Assembly (NCBI GenBank): GCA_947244325.1
Contig: CAMXJY010000001.1
Location: 1-64,000 of the forward strand
Reading direction: 5' to 3'
Source: an uncultured Clostridium sp.
Lineage (GTDB): Bacteria > Bacillota > Clostridia > TANB77 > CAG-508
Length of the DNA stretch: 64,000 bases
Shown: piece after piece, positions 23,981-32,724 of the stretch
Position numbering within the stretch: position 1 is the stretch's first letter
How the letters are laid out: each line of letters opens with the position of its first letter
Notes under the pieces: model-generated
What the model was told of the DNA's origin: nothing
What the model saw: only the letters and a program-made list of their open reading frames with translations
The model's database searches: none
Made by a program: the position numbers and the translations under genes

Positions 23981-24994
23981 TTAAAAATCTGTATAACTTC
24001 CTTTTGGAAAGATAATTTTTACTTCTGTTCCTTCATTTTGGGCAGAATTTAATTCAAGTCCAAGTCCTAATTTATCACATAATTTTTTACATAAAAACAT
24101 ACCTATTCCAGTTGATTTTTTACCATTTATTCTGCCGTTTGTTCCTGTAAATCCTTTTTCAAATACTCTTGTTATTTCTCCTTTTTTTATTCCTATTCCA
24201 TTTTCCTTTATATATAAAACTACTTTATCTTGTACTTCTTTGCTATATATATTAATTTGTCTATTATCTTCTTTTGAGTACTTTATACTATTTACAATTA
24301 TTTGATTTAAAATAAATATTATCCATTTACTATCAACATAAACTTCTTTATCTACATCTTCTATATCTACTTTTACCTTCATAGATATTAATTGATTTTT
24401 ATTTTTCTTTATTACTGTATTTATAATTTCTTTTAGGTCTGTTTTTCTTATTATATAATCTTTTTCTACTGTATTACTTCTAGCATAAAATAAAGCTTCT
24501 TCTGTATAATCTTCTATTTTATCAAGCTCTTCTCCAATACTTTTTGTTACTTCATTTTTATTATTTTCTATCATTAATTTACTTGTTGCTATTGGAATTT
24601 TTACTTCATGTATCCAAAGTTCTATATAATCTTTATATTCTTCTTGCAAATACTTATAATAATTTACATTTTCTCTCATTGATTTATTAGTTTCATCTAA
24701 TACATATTTTAGAATTTCTCCTTCTGTAAAATTTGGATTCTTCATTATTTCAGTTATTAAATATTTTTTATCAAGTTCATCTATCTTTTCTATTATTTCT
24801 TTATAATAATTTTTCTTAATTAAAAATTCAATAAATAATCCTAAAAAATATACTAGTAATATGCTAACTACAATATATATTTTTGCAAATGTACCAAAAT
24901 TATATATCATTAAAAAAATTTCAATTGTTGCTAAAACAAATAACAATAAAAATATACTTATAAATTTATCTTTTAAAAAACAAGTAAATTTCAT
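23981..24994 (-). CDS. BceS/GraS-type sensor histidine kinase
   Basis: The 337-residue kinase has two closely spaced transmembrane helices (12-30, 38-58) with almost no extracellular loop, the IHEVKIPIA phospho-acceptor box (His129) and a C-terminal ATPase domain (STGIGMFLCKKL). This is the intramembrane-sensing layout found with peptide-antibiotic detoxification transporters. It overlaps the regulator gene by 4 nt. No Bce-type permease is next to it; the three downstream genes are unknown. Confidence 0.9.
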   Translation of the reverse strand: MKFTCFLKDKFISIFLLLFVLATIEIFLMIYNFGTFAKIYIVVSILLVYFLGLFIEFLIKKNYYKEIIEKIDELDKKYLITEIMKNPNFTEGEILKYVLDETNKSMRENVNYYKYLQEEYKDYIELWIHEVKIPIATSKLMIENNKNEVTKSIGEELDKIEDYTEEALFYARSNTVEKDYIIRKTDLKEIINTVIKKNKNQLISMKVKVDIEDVDKEVYVDSKWIIFILNQIIVNSIKYSKEDNRQINIYSKEVQDKVVLYIKENGIGIKKGEITRVFEKGFTGTNGRINGKKSTGIGMFLCKKLCDKLGLGLELNSAQNEGTEVKIIFPKGSYTDF

Positions 24995-25659
24995 TTTAAT
25001 ATATACCCCTGTCCTCTTTTAGTTTCTAATAATTCTTTTAATCCAAATTCTTCTAATTTATTTCTAACTCTTGTTATATTTACTGTTAATGTATTGTCAT
25101 CAACAAACTCATCTGTACTCCATAAAAAGTCCATCATTTCTTCTCTTGAGACTATTTTATTTCTATTGTTTAATAAGCATTGCAAAATTTTTCTTTCATT
25201 TTTAGTAAGGTCAATTGCCTTACCATCTTTTTCTAATTTACTCTCTGATATATTAAGTGTAAAATATTCTGAAACTATTTTATTTGAATCTGATGTTTTA
25301 TTTATTCTTTTTAATATTGATGATATTCTAGCAAGCAATATATGTGTATTAAATGGTTTGGTTATATAATCATCAGCTCCATAATTTATACTTAATAATT
25401 CATCCATTTCATTATCTCTACTTGTAACCATAATGATTGGTATTTCTGACTTTTTTCTTATTTCTTTACATATATATTCTCCATCAAAAAATGGCAAATT
25501 TATATCTAGCAAAATCAAATCACTATTACTTTCTAATATATCTTCTATACAATTATCAAATTTTTGTAATCCAACCGCCATATAACCATTATTCTTTAAA
25601 AATATTTCTAATTCGCCTCTTAATTTCTCATCATCTTCAACAATTAATATTTTTTGCAT
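24991..25659 (-). CDS. OmpR-family response regulator (BceR-like)
   Basis: From the ATG at 25659 (GGAGG 5 nt before) the 222-residue protein has a receiver (Asp52 in LLDINLPF, Lys in ITKPF) and winged-helix domain. The frame is also open from an ATG at 25791 that has its own CAGGAG. This would add 44 residues encoded by an inserted hairpin element, with no resemblance to receiver domains. The shorter form fits family length. It is translationally coupled to the kinase gene. Confidence 0.9.
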   Translation of the reverse strand: MQKILIVEDDEKLRGELEIFLKNNGYMAVGLQKFDNCIEDILESNSDLILLDINLPFFDGEYICKEIRKKSEIPIIMVTSRDNEMDELLSINYGADDYITKPFNTHILLARISSILKRINKTSDSNKIVSEYFTLNISESKLEKDGKAIDLTKNERKILQCLLNNRNKIVSREEMMDFLWSTDEFVDDNTLTVNITRVRNKLEEFGLKELLETKRGQGYILK

Positions 25660-25671
25660 GTTTACCTCCAA

Positions 25672-25790
25672 TGTCCTTTTAGGAACGTTTTGCTGAGGCT
25701 GTTGAATTTTAATTTTTACAGCCTCAGTATGCAGAATGCAAAAGCATTCTGTAAACCGATAATTTGGACATTTTTGTCCTTTTTGGGACA
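25672..25790 (-). repeat. MITE-like hairpin element in the regulator leader
   Basis: A 119-bp segment flanked by TGTCC and GGGACA contains CTGAGGCTG/CAGCCTCAG (25693-25701 with 25719-25727) and CAGAATGC/GCATTCTG (25732-25739 with 25744-25751). It lies between two ribosome binding sites and keeps an open frame into the regulator gene. No transposase is adjacent. Confidence 0.55.
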
Positions 25791-25828
25791 TATATTTACT
25801 CCTGAATAATTATAACATACTTTTAAAA

Positions 25829-25858
25829 AAATAACCTTACATTTAAGTAAGGTTATTT
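25829..25858 (-). terminator. Terminator of the ABC exporter operon
   Basis: AAATAACCTTAC (25829-25840) pairs perfectly with GTAAGGTTATTT (25847-25858). A-rich sequence at 25825-25831 gives the minus-strand U-run. It touches the stop of the exporter gene at 25862. Confidence 0.85.
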
Positions 25859-25861
25859 TAT

Positions 25862-27688
25862 CTATTCCTCAATTTCTTCAAATTGTGAATTATAAAGTCC
25901 AGCATAAAATCCATTTTGTGCTAACAATTCATCATGACTACCTTGTTCTATAATATTTCCTTCATTCATAACTAAAATTAAATCAGCATTTTTTATAGTA
26001 GATAATCTATGTGCAATAATAAATGATGTCTTTCCTTCAGTCAATTTATCCATAGCTTTTTGAACTAATTCTTCTGTTCTAGTATCAACATTACTTGTTG
26101 CTTCATCTAATATTAAAAATGGTGCACTTTCAATCATACCTCTAGCTATAGTTAATAATTGTTTTTGTCCTGCTGATATACTATCTGAATCTGCTAAAGG
26201 TGTATCTAAGCCTTTTGGAAGACTTTTAATAAAATGTTCTAATCCTACAACTCTACATGCTTCCATAACTTGTTCATCAGATATATTTTCTTTATTGTAT
26301 ATAATGTTTTCTCTCATTGTTCCATTGAAAAGCCATGTATCTTGTAATACCATAACAAATAAATCATGTATATTTTCTCTAGTTAAATCTTTAGTTGAAA
26401 CTCCATCAATTTTAATATCTCCTGAATTAATTTCATAAAATTTCATAAGTAAATTTACTAATGTAGTTTTTCCTGCACCAGTTGGCCCAACTATTGCAAT
26501 CTTTTGTCCTGCTTTCGCTTTGCATGAAAAATCTTTTATAACTAATTTTCCGTCATCATCATATCCAAATTTAACATGTTCAAATTCAATATTTCCTTTT
26601 ACTTTATCTTTTTCTAAAGTTACTTTCTTTTCACTTTCATCAAGCATTTCTTTTTCTTCTAAAAATTCAAAAACTCTTTCACTGCTTGCCGCTGCTGATT
26701 GAAGATTTGTTAAACCTTGTGCTATTTGTTGAAGTGGAGATGTAAATAGTCTTGTATACATTATAAATGCTACTATTACTCCAAATGTTATTATTTCATT
26801 TTCTACAAGTATAGCTCCCATAACGCAAACTGCTACATAACTTAAATTTCCTATAAAACTCATTATTGGATGCATAAGTCCAGATAAAAATTCACTTCTT
26901 ATACTACAATCAAATAAATCTTGATTTAATTTTTTAAATGTATTTATAGATTTCTTTTTACCATTATAAACTTTTACTACATTATATCCTGAATACATTT
27001 CTTCTATATGTCCATTTAAACTTCCAAGTCTTACTTGTCTTGCATTAAAATATTTTTGTGATTTTCCTAAAATTAATCCCATAAATGCAAATCCAATTAT
27101 AGAAGTTAAAATTGCTGTAAGTGCCATAATCCAATTTGTATAGAACATCATTACAACAGATGCTATAAGCAACGCTACTGCTGATACAAATGTTCCTAAA
27201 TTTCTACTAACAGACATTCCTATTGTATCAACATCGTTTGTTACTCTTGATAAAATATCTCCAAATGAATGTAAATCAAAATATCTAAGTGGTAATTTAT
27301 TTATCTTATGAGATATTTTTGTACGTAACTTTTTAGCTAATTTATTAGCTGTTCTTGCCATTATAAAACTTTCTAAGAAACTTAAAATTGCACTTATTAA
27401 ATAAAGAACCAATAAAAATATTGTTATATTTTTTATAGCTATCATATCAATATTAGCATTTACTAAAGCTTTTGATATTTCATCTGTTAAATCTGATAAT
27501 TTATTTGGTCCAACTATTGAACAAATTGAACTTGCTATAGCAAAAATAATTGCAATTATATAAAAAGGAGTTAATTTTTTATCATAAGTTAATAATTTTT
27601 TTATAGATTTTCGAAAATTCTTTGGTTTTTCTTGAATTCTTCTTGGTCCAACATTTCTTTGAACATGTTTTTCATCTTGATTAGGCAT
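25862..27688 (-). CDS. ABC exporter half-transporter B (heterodimeric, multidrug type)
   Basis: The 608-residue protein has six transmembrane helices (about 40-340) and a C-terminal ATPase: Walker A GPTGAGKTT, Q-loop VLQD, signature ISAGQKQLL, Walker B FLILDEATS, and an AHRLST switch. It forms a heterodimer with the product of the gene before it, overlapping by 8 nt. Its catalytic residues are canonical (Glu after Walker B), so this half carries the active site. It should export drugs, lipids or peptides. Terminator at 25829-25858. Confidence 0.92.
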   Translation of the reverse strand: MPNQDEKHVQRNVGPRRIQEKPKNFRKSIKKLLTYDKKLTPFYIIAIIFAIASSICSIVGPNKLSDLTDEISKALVNANIDMIAIKNITIFLLVLYLISAILSFLESFIMARTANKLAKKLRTKISHKINKLPLRYFDLHSFGDILSRVTNDVDTIGMSVSRNLGTFVSAVALLIASVVMMFYTNWIMALTAILTSIIGFAFMGLILGKSQKYFNARQVRLGSLNGHIEEMYSGYNVVKVYNGKKKSINTFKKLNQDLFDCSIRSEFLSGLMHPIMSFIGNLSYVAVCVMGAILVENEIITFGVIVAFIMYTRLFTSPLQQIAQGLTNLQSAAASSERVFEFLEEKEMLDESEKKVTLEKDKVKGNIEFEHVKFGYDDDGKLVIKDFSCKAKAGQKIAIVGPTGAGKTTLVNLLMKFYEINSGDIKIDGVSTKDLTRENIHDLFVMVLQDTWLFNGTMRENIIYNKENISDEQVMEACRVVGLEHFIKSLPKGLDTPLADSDSISAGQKQLLTIARGMIESAPFLILDEATSNVDTRTEELVQKAMDKLTEGKTSFIIAHRLSTIKNADLILVMNEGNIIEQGSHDELLAQNGFYAGLYNSQFEEIEE

Positions 27689-29444
27689 CTTCTAACTCCT
27701 CCTTACTTAATTGAGAATAAGCAATTTCTTGATACACTGGACAATTTTTAAGTAATTCTTTATGTGTTCCAATTCCAACACTTTTTCCATCTTCTAAAAC
27801 GATAATTTTATCTGCATGCATTACTGTTCCAATTCTTTGAGCAACTATTATACTTGTTGCTTCTTTTGTGTATTCTTTTAGTTCTTTTCTCAATTTAAAA
27901 TCTGTTTTATAGTCTAAGGCTGAAAAAGAATCATCAAATATATAAATTTCTGGCTCTCTTGCTATTGCACGTGCTATTGCTATTCTTTGTTTTTGCCCTC
28001 CACTTATATTACTTCCTCCTGCTGCAATATGAGATTCATATTTGTTTTCCATTTTTTCAATAAAATCTTTTCCTTGCGCTACTTCAATTGCTTTTTTTAT
28101 TTGTTCTTCCGTTTTTTCTTTTTTTCCATTTTCTCCATAATCTACATTGTTTGTAACTGTATCACTAAACATAACTGCCTTTTGTGGTACATATCCAATT
28201 TTATTATGTAAAAATTCTTGAGTATAATCTTTTACATTAACTCCGTCAACTAAAATTTCTCCATCAGTAGTATCAAAAAATCTTGGAATTAAATTTATTA
28301 ATGTTGATTTTCCAGCCCCTGTAGATCCTATTATTGCAATAGTTTCTCCTTTATTGGCTTTAAATGAAATATCTTTTATTGTATACTCTTGTGAGTCTGG
28401 ATACTTAAATGATACATTCTTAAACTCAACTGTACCTTTTAAATTATTTTTATCTTCATTTATTTTTCCATCTTTAATAGTAATTTTAGACTCTAATACT
28501 TCTAAAATTCTTTTTGCTGAAACTGCTGCTCTTGGATACATCATAAATATCATAGCAAGCATTAAAAATGACATTATTGCTTGCATTGCATATGATGAAA
28601 ATACAACCATATCACTAAAAATACCTATTCTGTCAGCTATTCCTGCTTGATCTATCATAAATGCTCCTGCAAAATATATAGCTAAAGTTAATCCATTCAT
28701 TATCATATACATAATTGGAGACATTATTGACATTGTACTTTGATTAAATGTTTGTAATCTTGTTAATTCATTGTTTTGAACTTCAAATTTATCTTCTTGA
28801 TATTTTTCAGCATTAAATGCTCTTACTACTCTAATACCAGTTAAATTTTCTCTTGTAACATTGTTAACATTATCTATTAAGTTTTGAACTTTTTTGAAAT
28901 TTGGAAATACTAATTTCATTAGCAAAGCTATAGTTAATATTAATATTAAAATAGCACCACCTGTTATTGCACTCCATGTAAAATTTTTATTTAAAATTTT
29001 CATTATTGCCCAAACAGCTGTAATTGGTGCTTTTACTATAAGTTGCATTCCCATTGCAATTAACATTTCAACTTGCTCAACGTCATTAGTTGTTCTTGTT
29101 ATTAAACTACTTATAGAAAATTTATTCATTTCTTCCATGCTAAAATCTTCTACTTTTTCAAATAAATCTCCTCTAAGTTTTCTTGAAAATGATGATGCAA
29201 CATATGAAGCAAAATATCCTACAATACATGCTGATACTAAACTTCCAAGTGCACATGCAAGCATATATCCACCTTGTTTTAAAACTTCTGTTACACTACT
29301 TCCTGGTGTTTGAACAATAGTTGTTATATTTGACATATAATCAGGTAATTTTAAATCAAGCCATACTTGACCTATTATAAAAATTAAACTTATTAAAACA
29401 TATAATAGTTCTTTTCCATTGATTTTCTTTAATAATTTAAACAT
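27681..29444 (-). CDS. ABC exporter half-transporter A (heterodimeric, multidrug type)
   Basis: The 587-residue partner has six transmembrane helices and an ATPase with Walker A GSTGAGKST, signature ISGGQKQRIA and Walker B IYIFDDSFSALD. Asp replaces the catalytic Glu after Walker B and the switch reads AQRIGT in place of the usual His, so this site is degenerate, as in asymmetric heterodimers (BmrCD/LmrCD type). It is translated first and overlaps the partner by 8 nt. A reversed repeat fragment lies just upstream (29498-29576). Confidence 0.92.
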   Translation of the reverse strand: MFKLLKKINGKELLYVLISLIFIIGQVWLDLKLPDYMSNITTIVQTPGSSVTEVLKQGGYMLACALGSLVSACIVGYFASYVASSFSRKLRGDLFEKVEDFSMEEMNKFSISSLITRTTNDVEQVEMLIAMGMQLIVKAPITAVWAIMKILNKNFTWSAITGGAILILILTIALLMKLVFPNFKKVQNLIDNVNNVTRENLTGIRVVRAFNAEKYQEDKFEVQNNELTRLQTFNQSTMSIMSPIMYMIMNGLTLAIYFAGAFMIDQAGIADRIGIFSDMVVFSSYAMQAIMSFLMLAMIFMMYPRAAVSAKRILEVLESKITIKDGKINEDKNNLKGTVEFKNVSFKYPDSQEYTIKDISFKANKGETIAIIGSTGAGKSTLINLIPRFFDTTDGEILVDGVNVKDYTQEFLHNKIGYVPQKAVMFSDTVTNNVDYGENGKKEKTEEQIKKAIEVAQGKDFIEKMENKYESHIAAGGSNISGGQKQRIAIARAIAREPEIYIFDDSFSALDYKTDFKLRKELKEYTKEATSIIVAQRIGTVMHADKIIVLEDGKSVGIGTHKELLKNCPVYQEIAYSQLSKEELEDA

Positions 29445-29497
29445 TTTTCTCCCTCGTATTTTTTATTTAGGTTTTATGGATTTGCCTATAAACCATT

Positions 29498-29576
29498 TTT
29501 TCTTTATTAGGAAAGTGCTCCACATTTCCTAATAAAGAAAGGTCTTATTCAATTTAAATATTGTCCACTATTGTTC
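29498..29576 (-). repeat. Modular hairpin repeat, internally deleted copy (reverse)
   Basis: On the minus strand GAACAATAGTGGACAAT is followed after about 20 bp directly by module C (TTTCTTTATTAGGAAATG pairing with CACTTTCCTAATAAAGAAA). The 3' arm of module A and module B are missing. It lies between the phosphoesterase stop and the exporter start. Confidence 0.7.
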
Positions 29577-29616
29577 TATATCATAGAAATATTAACTGAA
29601 TATTAAATTTTTTAAA

Positions 29617-30375
29617 TTATTTTTTATTTCTTCTATATATTCCAGTAGTTAATTCTAAAATATAGTTATCCACACTAGCACTATTTTTGTTTTTAGCAAT
29701 TTCTATCTCTTTTTCTATATCATATGGTATTCTTACAAATTGTATTGATAAAGACTTTTTCTTTTCTCTTTCTCCATACTCTCCTTCAATTATTGTATAA
29801 TAAGCTTGCAAAGTTTCTGACATATCTTCAATACTATCATCATGATTTAAAAATTCTATTACATTTCCAACACTACCTACATTAACAATTGTTTTATTAA
29901 AAAACTTTTGCATATATTGAATATGTATATCTCCATATAAAATTATATCTGGCATTACTCCATTTTCATCTTCAAATAATTTCATTTTATCCTGAACATT
30001 ATCAAAATCCATAATTCTAAAATGTGTATCATTTTTAGAAGCATGAAACATTCTAATTAAACTCCCACTCATATAAAAATCAAAATATAAAGGAAGACTA
30101 TCTAAATATTTTATTCTTTCTTCTCCTAAAGTTTCTCTATGCCAAGTTTTATGTGGTGTAGTTTCGTTTATTGCTCCTTCTTCTGCATTTCCTTTTACAA
30201 TTACCTCGCATTTTTGTTTTGCTATATCTACTACTTCACAAGGTGATGAACCTTTTAAAACTAAATCACCTGCACAAAAAATTCTTTTTATTCCTCTACT
30301 TTCAATATCTTCTAGTACTGCATTAAATGCTGTTATATTACTATGTATATCTGAAATAATAGCTATTTTTTCCAT
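29617..30375 (-). CDS. Metallophosphoesterase (YfcE/MJ0936-like)
   Basis: The 252-residue protein shows SDIHSN (8-13), AGDLV, KGNAE in place of GNHD, an FHAS metal ligand and YGDIHIQY near residue 145, followed by NVGSVG. This is the compact calcineurin-like phosphodiesterase layout. The NAE substitution keeps the Asn ligand. The substrate is unknown. It is monocistronic; a long intergenic region with a full repeat copy lies upstream. Confidence 0.83.
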   Translation of the reverse strand: MEKIAIISDIHSNITAFNAVLEDIESRGIKRIFCAGDLVLKGSSPCEVVDIAKQKCEVIVKGNAEEGAINETTPHKTWHRETLGEERIKYLDSLPLYFDFYMSGSLIRMFHASKNDTHFRIMDFDNVQDKMKLFEDENGVMPDIILYGDIHIQYMQKFFNKTIVNVGSVGNVIEFLNHDDSIEDMSETLQAYYTIIEGEYGEREKKKSLSIQFVRIPYDIEKEIEIAKNKNSASVDNYILELTTGIYRRNKK

Positions 30376-30477
30376 AGATTTACCTCATTTCTTCTTTTTA
30401 AAAAATCTTTTTAAATTATAACACTTAAAAAAATAAAAAACAACGAGCAAATCTGAAAAAAACTTTGATTTTCCACA

Positions 30478-30636
30478 GAACAAAAGTGGACATTATGAAA
30501 ATTGCAAAAGAAAAAACTTATTGCAAATGTCCACGTATTTGTTCTGCGTGCCAAATTTACGTTAGTAAATTTGTGTACAAATATTGGCGAAGCCTTTATT
30601 TAGTAGGAAATCCTCTAGAGTTTCTACTAAATAAAT
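30478..30636 (+). repeat. Modular hairpin repeat, copy 7 (full length)
   Basis: Module A (GAACAAA / TTTGTTC with GTGGACATT / AATGTCCAC inside), module B (ATTTAC-GTTA-GTAAAT within GCCAA..TTGGC) and module C (TTTATTTAGTAG pairing with CTACTAAATAAA) are all present. It fills most of the gap between the phosphoesterase and LCP genes. Confidence 0.82.
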
Positions 30637-30638
30637 CA

Positions 30639-30677
30639 AAAAAGATAAATCAAGTAAATTACTTAATTTATCTTTTT
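30639..30677 (-). terminator. Terminator of the LCP gene
   Basis: AAAAAGATAAAT (30639-30650) pairs with ATTTATCTTTTT (30666-30677), with inner AAGT/ACTT. A T6 run follows on the minus strand. Confidence 0.8.
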
Positions 30678-30739
30678 CTTAATATTAATCTGTATCTTAA
30701 ATTTTAGTTATGAAGTAAAACTTTTATATAATAATATTA

Positions 30740-32701
30740 TTACTCTGCGACTTCTTGAGTACCAGTTCCACCTGAATTATCTCCTGAGTTGTCTCCTGAA
30801 TTATTTCCAGAATCACCTTCTGATGGATTAGGGTTTACTGGGTCAACATCAGGTTGCGGTGGTGTTGGAGCAACAGGTTTTGGTTCAACATAAGTTGGAT
30901 CTTTTGCTCCACACTTGCTACAAGTTCCATTGGCATATAAATGATTTCCTGTTGGATTTAATGGTGTTGTTGTAGTTAAATCACACTTATTACATTTTTT
31001 AGTTACACTTCCCTGTTCTCCACAAGTTGGTTCTTTTCTTGATACTTCAATTGTATATTGATGTTCATGTGTATTATTATTGTCATTATTGTTATTATTA
31101 TCATTATTATTATTGTTATTATTGTTATCTGAATCTTTATTATCATTATTATTTTCTACTTTTTCTTTTGCTCCACAATTTGCACAAACATTATTTATGT
31201 AGTTATGACCTTTTGCTTTAATTGGTGTTTCTACAGTATTCTGACATATTCTACATCTTCTTACACTCTTTCCTGGTTCTGTACAGGTTGAATCTTTTTC
31301 TTCAACTATAATACTATAATCATGTTCACATTGTTTTGGCTCATCTTTTACTGTTGTTTGTGTAGATGATGTATTTTTTGTAGTATTTGTTTTCTTACTT
31401 GATGTACTTGGTTCATAATCATCATCTTCTACTGTAGTATTTGTATTAGTTGTATTTGTAGATTTATATTTTGATTTATCTATAGTTCTTGTATAGTATT
31501 TCTCATTTTCTTTATCATCCATATCTAAACTTGCAATTAATTCATCCATTAATGCCTTTGTTTTTGAAGTATTTGCTTTATAAAACCATAATTCATTTAT
31601 CATTGCTGATGCACCTGGTAATTGCTCTGCTCTTAAAGTTTCTGTATCAAATTTTAATCCATATGGTACATATCCAAGTACATTACCTAAATTCATATTT
31701 GTTTCTAAATTATCAAAAACTGCTGTTGTAATTTTTTTCAAATTAGCAGCACTTTCCCATGTTATTAATTTTTTAGCTACTGCTGTTATGAAATTTCTTT
31801 GTGTTCTCATTCTTCCATAATCATTATCTCCATATTCATATGGATACGAACTTCCATCATTATTATGTCTAAATCTTAATAGTTGTTCTGCTTTATCTCC
31901 ATCTATTTTTTGAACACCTTTTTTTAAATGAATATGCAAATCTTGTGTTGGATCATCATAGTCCATATCTATTGGAACATCGAATTCTACTTCTCCAATA
32001 GCATTTACTATTGCTGGTAATGCTGTATTTTTTACTACAACATAATTATCTATATTTACTCCTGTCAATTTTTCTACTGCCGCTACTGTTTTTTCTACGT
32101 CTTTTTGATATAACGCATTAATTTTATCAAAACCACCTGCTGTTGCTTCACTTTTTCCAACAAATGTATCTCTTGGTATAGATAACATAAAGGCTTTTTG
32201 TGAATCTGGGTTATATCCACACAGAATTATTGTATCTGTAAGCTTAGTTGTAATATCTTCACTAACACCTAAAACTAGTACAAAAATAGGATCTTGATCT
32301 CCAAGTACATCTGTTGCTACATTAAGAACTGCCTCTGCTAAATTTCCATTTGCCTTATATACATATACACCAAATACAACTCCCAAAAACACAAAGAATG
32401 CTAGTATTGCTGCAAGTGCAATTTTTAGTTTTTGTTTTTTAGATAACTTTTTCCCTTTTTCTCTCTTAGAATGTTTTTTACCATCTGAATTTTTTTCATC
32501 AGTTTTTTCTGAGTTTGCCTCATCACTCATTCTTATTATTTGATCTACTATTATATCATTTTCTGATATTTGATTATTATCGTTACTTTCTAATGTATCA
32601 CTATTTTCTAAATCATTATTAAATTTTTCATAAGTAAAATTACTGATTACATTTTCTTCAGCAAAATCACCATTTCTATTTTCTTCAAAATTTTCTTTCA
32701 A
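30740..32701 (-). CDS. LytR-CpsA-Psr (LCP) family protein with Cys-rich C-terminal repeats
   Basis: The 653-residue protein has an acidic cytoplasmic N-terminus (1-75), a Lys-rich stretch, one transmembrane helix (about 93-115), and an extracytoplasmic LCP domain with VLGVSED, IPRDTFV and LLRFRH motifs. LCP enzymes attach polymers to peptidoglycan. The C-terminus is unusual: a Thr/Ser linker, then two repeats of about 55 residues with the order H[DQ]Y-C-CxxC-GxH-CxxCGAK, separated by an Asn-rich run, and a Pro/Gly tail. Start is TTG with AGAGG 7 nt before. Terminator at 30639-30677. Confidence 0.87.
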   Translation of the reverse strand: MKENFEENRNGDFAEENVISNFTYEKFNNDLENSDTLESNDNNQISENDIIVDQIIRMSDEANSEKTDEKNSDGKKHSKREKGKKLSKKQKLKIALAAILAFFVFLGVVFGVYVYKANGNLAEAVLNVATDVLGDQDPIFVLVLGVSEDITTKLTDTIILCGYNPDSQKAFMLSIPRDTFVGKSEATAGGFDKINALYQKDVEKTVAAVEKLTGVNIDNYVVVKNTALPAIVNAIGEVEFDVPIDMDYDDPTQDLHIHLKKGVQKIDGDKAEQLLRFRHNNDGSSYPYEYGDNDYGRMRTQRNFITAVAKKLITWESAANLKKITTAVFDNLETNMNLGNVLGYVPYGLKFDTETLRAEQLPGASAMINELWFYKANTSKTKALMDELIASLDMDDKENEKYYTRTIDKSKYKSTNTTNTNTTVEDDDYEPSTSSKKTNTTKNTSSTQTTVKDEPKQCEHDYSIIVEEKDSTCTEPGKSVRRCRICQNTVETPIKAKGHNYINNVCANCGAKEKVENNNDNKDSDNNNNNNNNDNNNNNDNNNTHEHQYTIEVSRKEPTCGEQGSVTKKCNKCDLTTTTPLNPTGNHLYANGTCSKCGAKDPTYVEPKPVAPTPPQPDVDPVNPNPSEGDSGNNSGDNSGDNSGGTGTQEVAE

Positions 32702-32724
32702 CTTTTTACCTCTGTACTTTTTAT

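Noticed and set aside
23239-25659. Complete Bce-type detoxification module
   Set aside because: The kinase/regulator pair is BceRS-like, but the following three proteins are not a Bce permease or ATPase; the nearby exporter pair is of the heterodimeric multidrug type.
31027-31221. Plus-strand frame opposite the Asn-rich linker of the LCP gene
   Set aside because: It is a Tyr/Leu-rich shadow of AAT/AAC codons; the same holds for 42318-42593 opposite the peptidase linker.
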